Below, in pieces: positions 8,437 through 17,053 of a stretch of 64,000 nucleotides of DNA (positions are counted from its first letter, which is position 1; every line of letters starts with the position of its first letter). The stretch is taken from the NCBI GenBank assembly GCA_965214695.1, contig OZ243967.1, positions 1,116,001 through 1,180,000 on the forward strand, written 5' to 3'. Made by a program: the position numbers and the translations under genes. The DNA is from JAPOXR01 sp965214695. GTDB lineage: Bacteria > Pseudomonadota > Alphaproteobacteria > Rhodobacterales > Rhodobacteraceae. The notes under the pieces were generated by a model. It ran no database searches and had not been told where the DNA came from. It saw only the letters and a list, made by a program, of their open reading frames with translations.

Positions 8437-9384
8437 ATGGCAGGCTACATTCTCAAGCGGCTTGTCTCGGCCATTCCCGTGCTCCTGGGCATTTCGATCA
8501 TCGTTTTCCTGATCATGGCCATGATTCCCGGCGACCCGGCGACGGCCATCCTCGGCTCCTACGCCACCCCGGAAAACGTCGAGAAACTGAACCGCGACCT
8601 CGGTCTCGACAAGCCCCTTGTGCAACGGTACTTCATCTGGCTCGGCAATTTGCTCCAGGGTGATTTCGGTCGATCATTCTCGCTGAACCGTGACGTGCTC
8701 GACGAAATCCTGGAGCGGTTCAACGCCACGCTTCTCCTTGCCGGCACCTCCTTCGTCATCTGTTCCTTTCTCGGTGTTGCCGCCGGCACAATATCGGCGG
8801 CGCGGCAATACGGCCTGGCCGACAAGGCAATCACGTTCACGGTACTCCTGGGCATATCAATCCCGTCATTCTTCCTCGGAATGATGATGATCCTCGCCTT
8901 TTCGGTCAATCTGCGCTGGTTCCCGGTATCGGGCATGTGGCCGATCTACGGGGCACGCGACCTGTCAGCGCTGATCAGCCACCTGGCATTGCCGGCCATG
9001 GCACTTGCGGTCGTCGCCACCGGCGTCGTCGCCCGCCTGTCGCGGTCGGCCATGCTGGAGGTGCTGCGCCAGGACTTCATTCGCACCGCCCGCGCCAAGG
9101 GCGTCCATGAACGCAGCGTCATCTGGCGGCATGCGCTTCGGGCGGCAATGGTCAGCATCATCCCGGTGCTGGGCGTGCAGGCCGGCTTCGTCCTATCCGG
9201 TGCGGTCTATGTGGAGATCGTCTTTCAATGGCCCGGGGTCGGGCGGATGCTGGTCGATGCAATCCTGACGCGCGATATCCTCCTGGTGCAGGGCGGGGTG
9301 GTTTTCGTTGCCGCATGCTACGTCATGTTCAATCTCGTGGTGGATTTGGCGCAGAGCCTGCTTGATCCGAGGATCAAGGTTTGA
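8437..9384 (+). CDS. Peptide ABC transporter permease (DppB-like)
   Basis: First inner-membrane permease of the peptide importer. The 315-residue protein begins with a membrane helix (YILKRLVSAIPVLLGISIIV). It has the conserved DppB segment GDPATAILGSYATPENVEKL and the N-terminal-half motif GLDKPLVQRYFIWL. The EAA cytoplasmic loop reads DFIRTARAKGVHERSVIWRHALR (about residues 208-230), the site that contacts the ATPase. The last codons overlap the TTG start of the next gene (TTGA), suggesting translational coupling. Confidence 0.93.
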   Translation: MAGYILKRLVSAIPVLLGISIIVFLIMAMIPGDPATAILGSYATPENVEKLNRDLGLDKPLVQRYFIWLGNLLQGDFGRSFSLNRDVLDEILERFNATLLLAGTSFVICSFLGVAAGTISAARQYGLADKAITFTVLLGISIPSFFLGMMMILAFSVNLRWFPVSGMWPIYGARDLSALISHLALPAMALAVVATGVVARLSRSAMLEVLRQDFIRTARAKGVHERSVIWRHALRAAMVSIIPVLGVQAGFVLSGAVYVEIVFQWPGVGRMLVDAILTRDILLVQGGVVFVAACYVMFNLVVDLAQSLLDPRIKV

Positions 9385-11267
9385 GTTTCCTGGGCCTGCT
9401 GGCCCGCAACCGGCTGGCACTCGCCGGCCTGGTGGTCATGCTGATGATCATCGTGCTGGCGCTGGTCACGCCGCTCCTGCCATTGGCCGACCCGGACGTG
9501 ACGAACACCGCCAACAGGTTCAAGCGCCCCTTGGAGGATGGCGCCATCCTGGGCACCGATCATCTTGGTCGGGACCTTCTCAGCCGCCTGTTCTGGGGCA
9601 GCAGCTTGTCACTTGCCGTGGGCTTCGCCTCTGCCCTGATCGCCGCCACCATCGGTGCCGCCATCGGGATCATTGCCGGCTTCTACGGTGGCCGAACCGA
9701 CAATGTCATCATGCGCGGCGTCGATATGTTGATGGCCTTTCCCTATATCCTGCTCGCACTGGCAATCGTTGCTGCCCTCGGCCCCGGCCTGGTCAACGCA
9801 TTGATCGCCGTGGCCGCGGTCAATGTTCCGTTTTTTGCCCGCAACATCCGGGGTGTGACCGTCGGCATCGCCCACAGGGAATTTGTCGATGCGGCACGAT
9901 TGTCGGGAATGGGCGATGCGCGGATCATCCTCACCGAGGTGTTGCCCAACGTGGTACCGGTCATCGTCATCGCCATGTCCACCACCGTTGGCTGGATGAT
10001 CCTCGAGACCGCCGGGTTGTCGTTTCTCGGGCTTGGCAGCCAGCCGCCGCAGGCCGATCTCGGCTCGATGCTGGGCGAGGCCCGCTCAGCGCTCATCACC
10101 AACCCGCATACCTCCGTGGTGCCGGGCGCAATGATCCTGGTCATCGTCATGTCGATCAACCTGCTGGGCGACGGCATCCGTGATGCGTTGGACCCCCGGC
10201 TGCAATCCGGCGCGCTGAGCCGGCCGATGCCCGGCACCCTGGTCAGGCGCAAGACGCCCTCCCCTCCCGCGGCAGGGAGTTCGGCGCTGCTGACCCTAAG
10301 CGGCCTGAAGACCGAGTTCCATGCCAGCGGCCGCGTCCACAAGGCAGTGGACGGCGTCGACCTGGTCGTTAAGCCGGGGGAGTGTGTCGGCATCATCGGG
10401 GAGAGCGGCTCGGGCAAATCGGTCACCGCGCTTTCGGTGATGAGGCTGGTTGCCTCACCGCCGGGTGTGATCACCGGCGGTTCGGTGCATTTTGCCGGGC
10501 AGGATGTGGTCGGGGCCAGGTATGAAACACTTCGCCGCCTGCGTGGTAACCGCGTGGGCTATGTCTTCCAGGATCCACTGTCCACCCTGCACCCGCTCTA
10601 TACCGTGGGCGCGCAACTGATCGAGGCCATCCGAACTCACCGCCCGATTCCGGCGGCCCGGGCCCGCATACAGGCCATCGGGCTGCTCGATTCCGTACGA
10701 ATCCCGAATGCGAAGGAGCGCCTCGACGTCTACCCGCACGAATTGTCGGGCGGCATGCGGCAGCGGGTCGGCATCGCAGTCGCATTGGCAAATGACCCGG
10801 AACTGATCATCGCCGACGAGCCCACCACCGCCCTCGACGTCACGGTGCAGGCCCAGATCCTGTCTCTTCTCAGGGATTTGCAACGAGAGCGCGGGCTGGC
10901 GATCATTTTCATCACGCATGATTTTGGCGTCGTCGCCCAGCTCTGCAACCGGGTGGCGGTGATGTATGCCGGTCGCATTGTCGAGGAAGGTCCGACCGAT
11001 GCCATCCTGAATTCACCGGCGCATCCCTATACGGCCCGATTGATGGCCTGCGTTCCGGAACTCGGGCAAGGCAGGCGCAGGCTCGAAGCAATACCGGGAC
11101 TGCCGCCAGTGCTGGACAGCCTACCCGATGGCTGCGCATTTGCCGAGCGATGCCACAGGGCAAATGATGCCTGCAGCAGCGGCGACATCTCCCTGTCGGC
11201 CATCGCCGCCCTGCGGGCCGTGCGCTGTATCGATCCCGAATTCCCGGCAACGGGCGCGCCATCGTGA
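9381..11267 (+). CDS. Fused peptide ABC permease (DppC-like) and ATPase (DppD-like)
   Basis: A single 628-residue reading frame joins a second permease to the first ATPase. Residues 1 to about 270 are DppC-like, with GTDHLGRDLLSRLFWG near 55 and the EAA loop EFVDAARLSGMGDARIILTEVLPN at about 165-190. A proline-rich linker (about 275-295) leads to an ABC domain with Walker A GESGSGKS (340-347), Q-loop FQDPLSTLHP, signature LSGGMRQR (about 455) and Walker B LIIADEPTTALD (about 475). The oligopeptide C-terminal extension carries the expected cysteine-bearing pattern CAFAERC. TTG 9381 is the start. Such fusions occur in some alphaproteobacteria; no frameshift is involved. It overlaps the next gene by GTGA. 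Confidence 0.92.
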   Translation: MSFLGLLARNRLALAGLVVMLMIIVLALVTPLLPLADPDVTNTANRFKRPLEDGAILGTDHLGRDLLSRLFWGSSLSLAVGFASALIAATIGAAIGIIAGFYGGRTDNVIMRGVDMLMAFPYILLALAIVAALGPGLVNALIAVAAVNVPFFARNIRGVTVGIAHREFVDAARLSGMGDARIILTEVLPNVVPVIVIAMSTTVGWMILETAGLSFLGLGSQPPQADLGSMLGEARSALITNPHTSVVPGAMILVIVMSINLLGDGIRDALDPRLQSGALSRPMPGTLVRRKTPSPPAAGSSALLTLSGLKTEFHASGRVHKAVDGVDLVVKPGECVGIIGESGSGKSVTALSVMRLVASPPGVITGGSVHFAGQDVVGARYETLRRLRGNRVGYVFQDPLSTLHPLYTVGAQLIEAIRTHRPIPAARARIQAIGLLDSVRIPNAKERLDVYPHELSGGMRQRVGIAVALANDPELIIADEPTTALDVTVQAQILSLLRDLQRERGLAIIFITHDFGVVAQLCNRVAVMYAGRIVEEGPTDAILNSPAHPYTARLMACVPELGQGRRRLEAIPGLPPVLDSLPDGCAFAERCHRANDACSSGDISLSAIAALRAVRCIDPEFPATGAPS

Positions 11268-12217
11268 GCGCCGCCGTCGAAATCACCGGACTCTGCAGGA
11301 GTTTTGCTGTCGGCAAGCGGCTCATCGGACCGCCGCGGGCCGTCGTGCGTGCAGTTCAACCCCTCACGCTGACGGTCGGCAAGGGTGAGACGTTGGGCAT
11401 CGTCGGCGAATCGGGGTGTGGCAAGACGACCCTGGCGAGGATGCTGGTCGGGCTCCTGGAGCCAAGCGGAGGCCGGATCATGATCGAGGGGGAGCCTCTG
11501 GACACGGCCGACCCGGCCGATTTCGGCAAACGGATCCAGTACGTGTTCCAGGATCCGGCAAGCAGCCTCAATCCCAGGAAGACCATCCGCCAGATCATGG
11601 AGGCACCGCTCAGGCACCTGCACCGCATGCCGCCGGAAGCCCGTGCCGAACGCATCGCCGAGATCTTCGCCGCCGTGAATTTGCGCCCGGAGTTTCTCGA
11701 CCGCTATCCGCACGAGTTTTCCGGCGGCCAGGCCCAGAGAATTGTCATTGCCCGGGCGCTGGCAGCCGATGCACGCATCCTCATCCTCGACGAGCCGGTC
11801 TCGGCGCTCGACGTGTCGGTCCAGGCGCAGGTGCTGAACCTGCTGACCGATCTCAGAGAAAAATTCGATCTCACCTATCTTTTCATCAGCCACGACCTGG
11901 CCGTGGTCGAGACCATCTGCGACCGCATTGCCGTCCTCTATTTCGGATCAGTGGTGGAAATCGGACCAGCCGGGGAGATATTCGCCAGACCCCGTCATCC
12001 CTACACCAGGCTACTGGCCGAAAGCGCGCCCGTCATCGGCCGTCCGCTGACTGCCCCGGAAGGGCGCGAGGTCGAATTGCCTGATCCGCACCACCCGCCG
12101 CAAGGCTGTGCCTTTCGGGAGCGTTGTGCGCGGGCGCAGGACAAATGCGGGCTTGAATCCCCCGAACTGATCCCGAAGGAAAATGGTCAAATGGTTGCAT
12201 GCTTCAACCCACTGTGA
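11264..12217 (+). CDS. Peptide ABC transporter ATPase (DppF-like)
   Basis: Second ATPase of the importer, 317 residues from GTG 11264. Walker A is GESGCGKTT (about residue 48) and the Q-loop is FQDPASSLNPRKTI. The signature is FSGGQAQR rather than LSGGQ (about residue 151), followed by Walker B ILILDEPVSALDVSVQAQ and the switch histidine in LFISHDLAVV. The oligopeptide-type C-terminal extension ends with CAFRERCARAQDKC. It closes the operon SBP-DppB-DppCD-DppF; no terminator hairpin with a T-run is seen after it. Confidence 0.92.
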   Translation: MSAAVEITGLCRSFAVGKRLIGPPRAVVRAVQPLTLTVGKGETLGIVGESGCGKTTLARMLVGLLEPSGGRIMIEGEPLDTADPADFGKRIQYVFQDPASSLNPRKTIRQIMEAPLRHLHRMPPEARAERIAEIFAAVNLRPEFLDRYPHEFSGGQAQRIVIARALAADARILILDEPVSALDVSVQAQVLNLLTDLREKFDLTYLFISHDLAVVETICDRIAVLYFGSVVEIGPAGEIFARPRHPYTRLLAESAPVIGRPLTAPEGREVELPDPHHPPQGCAFRERCARAQDKCGLESPELIPKENGQMVACFNPL

Positions 12218-12525
12218 CGATGACAGGCCGATTTGCCGCGCCACGTTCACGGCAAGGGATTCAAAAACGCACCTCCGGGACGGCAAGAAAAGGTTAGACC
12301 TGCCGAGACGCTCCATGGCTTGTTGCGAACCGGAGATGTCCCTGTCGCGAGACCGGCAATTCGCTGCTTGCGGCAATTGCAAATCCTCGCCGGACTGCTT
12401 GATCCACGATGCGACAATCCGGCGCCAATCAGGCCGCCAACAGGCATGGCGTCGACAGGAAAACTGCTGACAACGAACAGAAGACCGAAGGATCGGCGCG
12501 GAAACGGGAGTAGCCCGCGTCCCGG
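12218..12525. other. Intergenic region without a recognised gene
   Basis: The 308 bases lie between the convergent dppF-like and Fic genes. Both strands contain short open frames, but none has a ribosome site plus a recognisable family. No strong hairpin or repeat was seen. Confidence 0.4.
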
Positions 12526-13533
12526 TCACGTGCCGAACGACGGCTCGTCATCTGCCGGTGGGTGGTAGACGCCGCCCACAGTCGTGCCACCATTGCCATG
12601 CCGGTAATGGGTGCGGCCTTTCAGGATCCCCGTGGCCCTAGCGGTGGCAGCATTGGAACGCTGTGCGGCCAGGTCACCCAAATAGGTCACGAAAATGGGA
12701 AAATCGCCCGCATCCGCCGCTTCAAGAGCGGTGATATAGTCGAGCTTGTTCTGCGCCGGGATCACCGGCGGGAACTCGCCAGCCCTTGCATAGGCATAGG
12801 CCATCAACAGCCGGGAGATCCGGCCATTGCCATCCTGGAAGGGGTGGATGCGCACGAATTCATGGTGCAGCCACGCCGCCTCGAGTTCCGGGACCAGATC
12901 CAGCCCGGCATGGTTTTTATGGAATTCGAGGAACCGCTCGATCTCGGTCTGCACCTGCTCCGGCGGGCAGTACTCATGCTCGAAGCCGTCGGCCCGCATC
13001 GGGTTGTTGGGCCTGATCTTCCAAGCGCCTCTCCTGAGCGTGAGCTCGATCCGGTTACCGAACTGGTCGATGCCGTGGGCGGATGCCTGGTGGCGGGTCA
13101 GCAGCGCGTGCCATTCCTTGATCGTCGAGGATGTGAGCGGCCGTTCGTCCTTCACATGGGCAAACAGCATCTCCAGCGCTGCCTCCTGGTCCTTGAGCAG
13201 GCCCCTGAGCGTGTTGTCATCGATGCCGCCGATCGAGTGGGCTCCCCGTACCCCCTCGAAGCCTTCGGTGACCAGGGTTTCGATTACGCCGCGGCGCAGG
13301 AGATAGAGGCCCTCGATCTGTCCGGTCTCGATGGCAAAGGCCCGCCTCTGCTCCCGGAGCCAGATATCCATTGCGGACCGGTCGATGGCCGGGTCCTCGA
13401 GTTTCTGGCGGGCCTGGCGCCAGCGGATGGCGGCCTGGCGGGCGCCTTCATGCTGCAATTGACGGTACTCCGGTGCGAGGTCACGCACCCGCCGCCAGGT
13501 GGCGCCGATCGGTTTTTGTATCGTGTCATTCAT
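12526..13533 (-). CDS. Fic-domain protein with an N-terminal inhibitory motif (class II)
   Basis: Probable AMP-transferase that modifies hydroxyl side chains of target proteins. ATG 13533 (MNDTIQKPIGATWRRV) is preferred over an upstream extension of about 100 low-quality residues. The catalytic motif HPFQDGNGRISR at about residue 215 matches HPFx(D/E)GNGR. The motif TGQIEG at about residue 77 fits the (S/T)xxxE(G/N) inhibitory helix, placing it with class II, self-inhibited Fic proteins. The C-terminal part (DYITALEAADAGDFPIFVTYLGDLAAQ) is typical of the Fic/DUF4172-like architecture. No antitoxin gene accompanies it. The 335-residue length is normal. The cellular target is unknown. Confidence 0.88.
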   Translation of the reverse strand: MNDTIQKPIGATWRRVRDLAPEYRQLQHEGARQAAIRWRQARQKLEDPAIDRSAMDIWLREQRRAFAIETGQIEGLYLLRRGVIETLVTEGFEGVRGAHSIGGIDDNTLRGLLKDQEAALEMLFAHVKDERPLTSSTIKEWHALLTRHQASAHGIDQFGNRIELTLRRGAWKIRPNNPMRADGFEHEYCPPEQVQTEIERFLEFHKNHAGLDLVPELEAAWLHHEFVRIHPFQDGNGRISRLLMAYAYARAGEFPPVIPAQNKLDYITALEAADAGDFPIFVTYLGDLAAQRSNAATARATGILKGRTHYRHGNGGTTVGGVYHPPADDEPSFGT

Positions 13534-13841
13534 GGACTCTACATAAGTATCGAGTCGGCATCGGGCAAGCGGGGTTGCTGGCCGGAGGCTCACCGCTCCC
13601 CTGACTTGGTACCCCCGGAGCCAAGCCCCGGCAACACGTCCGCTGTATTGCCCGAATAGCCGGTCAGCGCTCGGCACACGGGATGACATCGCCTGTCCAC
13701 GCCCTGGATTGCAACCGTGATTGGTCGCCGGCCTGAACATGAGAGCGGTCATGAGCCCTGGCGGTTCGTTCCTGACTGGATGGCCAATCCGCATGACTCG
13801 CAGCTGAATTCGGAATTGTTGGTTTCCGGGAGTCATTCTGT

Positions 13842-13897
13842 CGCCAAAATTTTGGTCTCGATTCCGGAAAACTGTCCAAATTTTGGCGTTTTCCGGA
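13842..13897. repeat. Nested inverted repeats around two AAATTTT palindromes
   Basis: CGCCAAAATTTTGG (13842-13855) faces CCAAATTTTGGCG (13876-13888). Between and after them CCGGAAAAC (13864-13872) faces GTTTTCCGG (13888-13896). Each outer arm is itself a palindrome. It lies in the 650-nt gap between the divergent fic and amt genes. It could be an operator, a recombination site or the end of a lost mobile element; no function is established. Confidence 0.45.
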
Positions 13898-14185
13898 TTT
13901 GAGGCCCGTCAGGCGACCGCAAATATTGCCGCGGTGCAGCAGCCGGGAATAGCTTGACGGCGGCCTGGCACGCGTCGGGCCTCGGCGTCTAACGGCAACA
14001 ACCGGCCGGGCCCGTGGGTGCACGGACCAGGATACGAACGGCCGAGGAGGGCGAGATCATCTCCCCTGATTCCGGAGCCGGATTTTCGACCGCGGACCGG
14101 ATTCTGGATCCGGCATGCGAGCGAGTCCGGGTGCACGCCGATGCAAATCACAGCAGCTCAATTTGAGCCGGAAAGGGACAGGACA

Positions 14186-15496
14186 ATGACAATTCGCATT
14201 CTATGTTTCCTGGTTGCGGTAATTGCCGCGCCAACCACGGGTAGCGCACAGGAGGTCGCAGCTGACGCCAATCCGTACATCTTCACCACCCTCCTATTCC
14301 TGGTCGGCGGCGTTCTCGTCTTCTGGATGGCAGCAGGATTCGCAATGCTCGAGGCAGGATTTGTTCGCTCCAAGAACGTCACCATGCAGCTGACCAAGAA
14401 TGTCTCGCTGTTCGCGATCGCGGCCATCATGTACTGGCTGGTCGGATTCAACCTCATGTATCCGGGCGACGCGTGGGTGGTTCCCGGCTGGATTGGCATC
14501 CTGATTTCACCGGCGGTGCTTGAACCGGTTGGGCTGGAGCCGGCAGCCGCGGCACTCGATTACGCATCGGTCGGATCCGATTTCTTCTTCCAGCTGATGT
14601 TCTGTGCCACCACCGCCTCGATCGTTTCGGGCACATTGGCAGAACGCATCAAACTCTGGCCCTTCCTGATTTTCGTTGTCGTGCTGACCGGCCTGATCTA
14701 CCCGGTTGAGGCGTCATGGCAATGGGGTGGCGGCTGGCTAAAACAGGCCGGTTTCAGCGATTTCGCCGGCTCGACATTGGTCCATGCCGCCGGTGGATTT
14801 GCCGCATTGGCTGGCGCCATTGTCCTTGGTCCGCGCTTGGGAAAATACAAGAATGGCAGGATAAATCCGATGCCGGGATCGAACCTTGCACTCGCCACGC
14901 TCGGCATGCTCATTCTCTGGCTCGGCTGGTTCGGCTTCAATGGCGGTTCGCAACTGGCCGCCGGAACGGTGGGCGACATTGCGGATGTCAGCCGCATCTT
15001 CGCCAATACAAACATGGCGGCGGCGGCTGGCGCGGTGGCGGCGCTGGTCCTGTCACAGATCAGGTACAAGAAAGTCGATTTGACCATGGTACTGAATGGC
15101 GCATTGGCGGGCCTGGTCTCGATTACAGCCGAACCCCTGGCCCCGACCCTCTTCGGCGCCCTGTGGATCGGCGGCATCGGCGGCGTTATCGTCGTGCTGA
15201 CCGTGCCGCTGCTTGACCGGATGAAGATCGATGACGTGGTCGGCGCGATTCCCGTGCATTTGGTCGCCGGCGTATGGGGCACCTTCATCGTCCCGGTCTA
15301 CAACAGTGATGCCAGTTTCAGCACCCAGATTCTGGGAATCCTGGCCATCGGAGCATTTACATTCACGCTGTCGATTCTCGCCTGGGTCATCCTGAAGCAC
15401 ACCATGGGCATCCGGGTGGACCAGGAAGCCGAGATCAACGGTCTCGACATGTCCGAACTGGGATTGGAGGCCTATCCCGAATTCGCCAAGGGCTGA
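14186..15496 (+). CDS. amt: Ammonium transporter
   Basis: Trimeric inner-membrane ammonium channel of the Amt/Rh family. ATG 14186 is chosen because AAAGGGACAGG lies upstream and the product starts with a signal-like segment (MTIRILCFLVAVIAAPTTGS). The frame extends further upstream without support. Family landmarks are MLEAGFVRSKNV, the first pore region, DFAGSTLVHAAGGFAALAGAIVLGPRLGKYKNG (pore histidine of the DFAGS-VH motif), GMLILWLGWFGFNGGS, and a late pore histidine in VGAIPVHLVAGVWGT. The 436-residue length is normal. Unusually, no glnK/PII gene is adjacent. Confidence 0.95.
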   Translation: MTIRILCFLVAVIAAPTTGSAQEVAADANPYIFTTLLFLVGGVLVFWMAAGFAMLEAGFVRSKNVTMQLTKNVSLFAIAAIMYWLVGFNLMYPGDAWVVPGWIGILISPAVLEPVGLEPAAAALDYASVGSDFFFQLMFCATTASIVSGTLAERIKLWPFLIFVVVLTGLIYPVEASWQWGGGWLKQAGFSDFAGSTLVHAAGGFAALAGAIVLGPRLGKYKNGRINPMPGSNLALATLGMLILWLGWFGFNGGSQLAAGTVGDIADVSRIFANTNMAAAAGAVAALVLSQIRYKKVDLTMVLNGALAGLVSITAEPLAPTLFGALWIGGIGGVIVVLTVPLLDRMKIDDVVGAIPVHLVAGVWGTFIVPVYNSDASFSTQILGILAIGAFTFTLSILAWVILKHTMGIRVDQEAEINGLDMSELGLEAYPEFAKG

Positions 15497-15540
15497 TCCG
15501 GCGCTGGCAGGGCTCGGATCACACGCTGTGGATCACGGTT

Positions 15541-15570
15541 GGCGGCGCGCCTGCAACAGGCTGCGCCGCC
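15541..15570 (+). terminator. GC-rich hairpin after amt
   Basis: GGCGGCGCGCCTG (15541-15553) pairs with CAGGCTGCGCCGCC (15557-15570) across a three-base loop, with one bulged base. It lies 45 nt after the amt stop. No T-run follows, so it may be factor-dependent or act only as an RNA 3' end stabiliser. The rest of the gap up to nhaA (15571-15833) shows no gene. Confidence 0.5.
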
Positions 15571-15833
15571 GCCCTGGTGCAAGCCAGCCCTGCCTTTCAG
15601 GGTCGACATGGCGGTGGCCCGCCGGATATTGCAACCGGACATCATGCCCGGGCAGGCAATAATATCCCCGATCGTGGCCAGCATGCCGAATCTGGCCGGG
15701 CCGGCCGGGATGCGCTGGCGGGTACATCTGGTTTGCCGGTACCGTCGGCGTCTTCGTCGAACACCGTATAGGGCTCCCCCGACAAACGACGTCACGTCCT
15801 GCGGGTGGGGGCAACCTTAATGGAAATAGTTTC

Positions 15834-17033
15834 ATGACCACATTGCCCGACCGTCTCTCTGCCTTGCTGAAACACGAAGCTGCGGGCGGGGTGCTACTGA
15901 TGCTGGCGGCAGCAACGGCCCTGGTGCTCGACAACTCGCCGCTTGCCCCGATTTACGACGCATTGCTGACTGTCCCGGTTGTCGTGCAGGTCGGCGCGCT
16001 GGCCCTGGAAAAACCGCTGCTGCTCTGGATCAATGACGGGCTGATGGCGCTGTTCTTCCTGCTGGTCGGGCTGGAAATCAAGCGCGAGCTCCTGGAAGGA
16101 AACCTGTCTTCGTGGCAACGGGCAGTATTGCCGGCGCTGGCCGCATTTGGCGGCATGGCGGCGCCAGCGCTGATCTACACCGCGTTCAATGCCGGCGACA
16201 CGGTGGCACTGCGCGGCTGGGCGATCCCGGCGGCGACAGATATTGCCTTTGCCATCGGGGTCCTGGCACTTCTCGGCAGCCGGGCGCCGCCAGGATTGAA
16301 GGTGTTCCTGCTGACGCTGGCGGTGATTGACGACCTGGGTGCCATCCTTATCATTGCCATCTTCTATACGGCCGAATTGTCGTTGATGTCACTTGGCATT
16401 GCCGGCGCCGCCGCGGCCGTGCTGCTGGTGTTGAACCTGACAGGCGTGACGCGGCTATTGCCCTATATCCTCGTTGGCCTCGTCATGTGGGTTGCGGTGC
16501 TCAAATCCGGCGTGCACGCGACCCTCGCCGGTGTGATCGTGGCGCTGTTCATACCGCTGCGCACCAACGATGCCTCGACGCCACCCCTGCTTCGGGCGGA
16601 GCACGGCCTGCACGGGTTCGTCGCGCTGCTTGTCATGCCGGTGTTTGCCTTTGCCAATGCCGGCGTGAACCTTGGTGGTCTTACCTTCGCCGATTTCCTG
16701 GCGCCAATCCCGCTCGGCATCGCCACAGGGCTGTTTTTTGGCAACCAGATCGGCATATTTGGACTGGCCTGGGCCGGGGTGCGGCTCAGGCTCTGCCAGC
16801 TACCCGAGGGGGTGACCTGGCTGCATGTCTATGGCGCATCGGCGTTGGCAGGCATCGGCTTTACCATGAGCCTGTTCATCGGTGCGCTCGCCTTCGAGGA
16901 CCCGGCGCACCAGGCGGCAGTGCGGCTCGGTGTACTGTCGGGCTCGCTACTCTCGGGCATCGTCGGCTACACAACGCTGCGCTGGTTTGCAGGTGAAGGA
17001 CGCAGGATCTTCCCACAGGCGCCGCGACCGTAG
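15834..17033 (+). CDS. nhaA: Na+/H+ antiporter NhaA
   Basis: Inner-membrane sodium/proton antiporter for pH and salt homeostasis. The 399-residue protein carries the NhaA hallmarks: LLLWINDGLMALFFLLVGLEIKREL at about residues 62-86, then WAIPAATDIAFAIGVLALL, with the assembly-motif aspartate and threonine (TDIAFA) at about 138. The paired aspartates sit in LAVIDDLGAILIIAIFYT at about 163-180. Eleven to twelve hydrophobic helices are evident. The start ATG 15834 has only a weak ribosome site. Monocistronic; converges with the truncated lrgB. Confidence 0.95.
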   Translation: MTTLPDRLSALLKHEAAGGVLLMLAAATALVLDNSPLAPIYDALLTVPVVVQVGALALEKPLLLWINDGLMALFFLLVGLEIKRELLEGNLSSWQRAVLPALAAFGGMAAPALIYTAFNAGDTVALRGWAIPAATDIAFAIGVLALLGSRAPPGLKVFLLTLAVIDDLGAILIIAIFYTAELSLMSLGIAGAAAAVLLVLNLTGVTRLLPYILVGLVMWVAVLKSGVHATLAGVIVALFIPLRTNDASTPPLLRAEHGLHGFVALLVMPVFAFANAGVNLGGLTFADFLAPIPLGIATGLFFGNQIGIFGLAWAGVRLRLCQLPEGVTWLHVYGASALAGIGFTMSLFIGALAFEDPAHQAAVRLGVLSGSLLSGIVGYTTLRWFAGEGRRIFPQAPRP

Positions 17034-17053
17034 CGCCGAAACCGCCCCGGCGA

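Noticed and set aside
13966..13981. Possible sigma-54 promoter upstream of amt (TGGCAC, GG-N10-GC spacing)
   Set aside because: The -12 element reads GGGC rather than TTGC, and GG-N10-GC occurs often by chance in GC-rich DNA.
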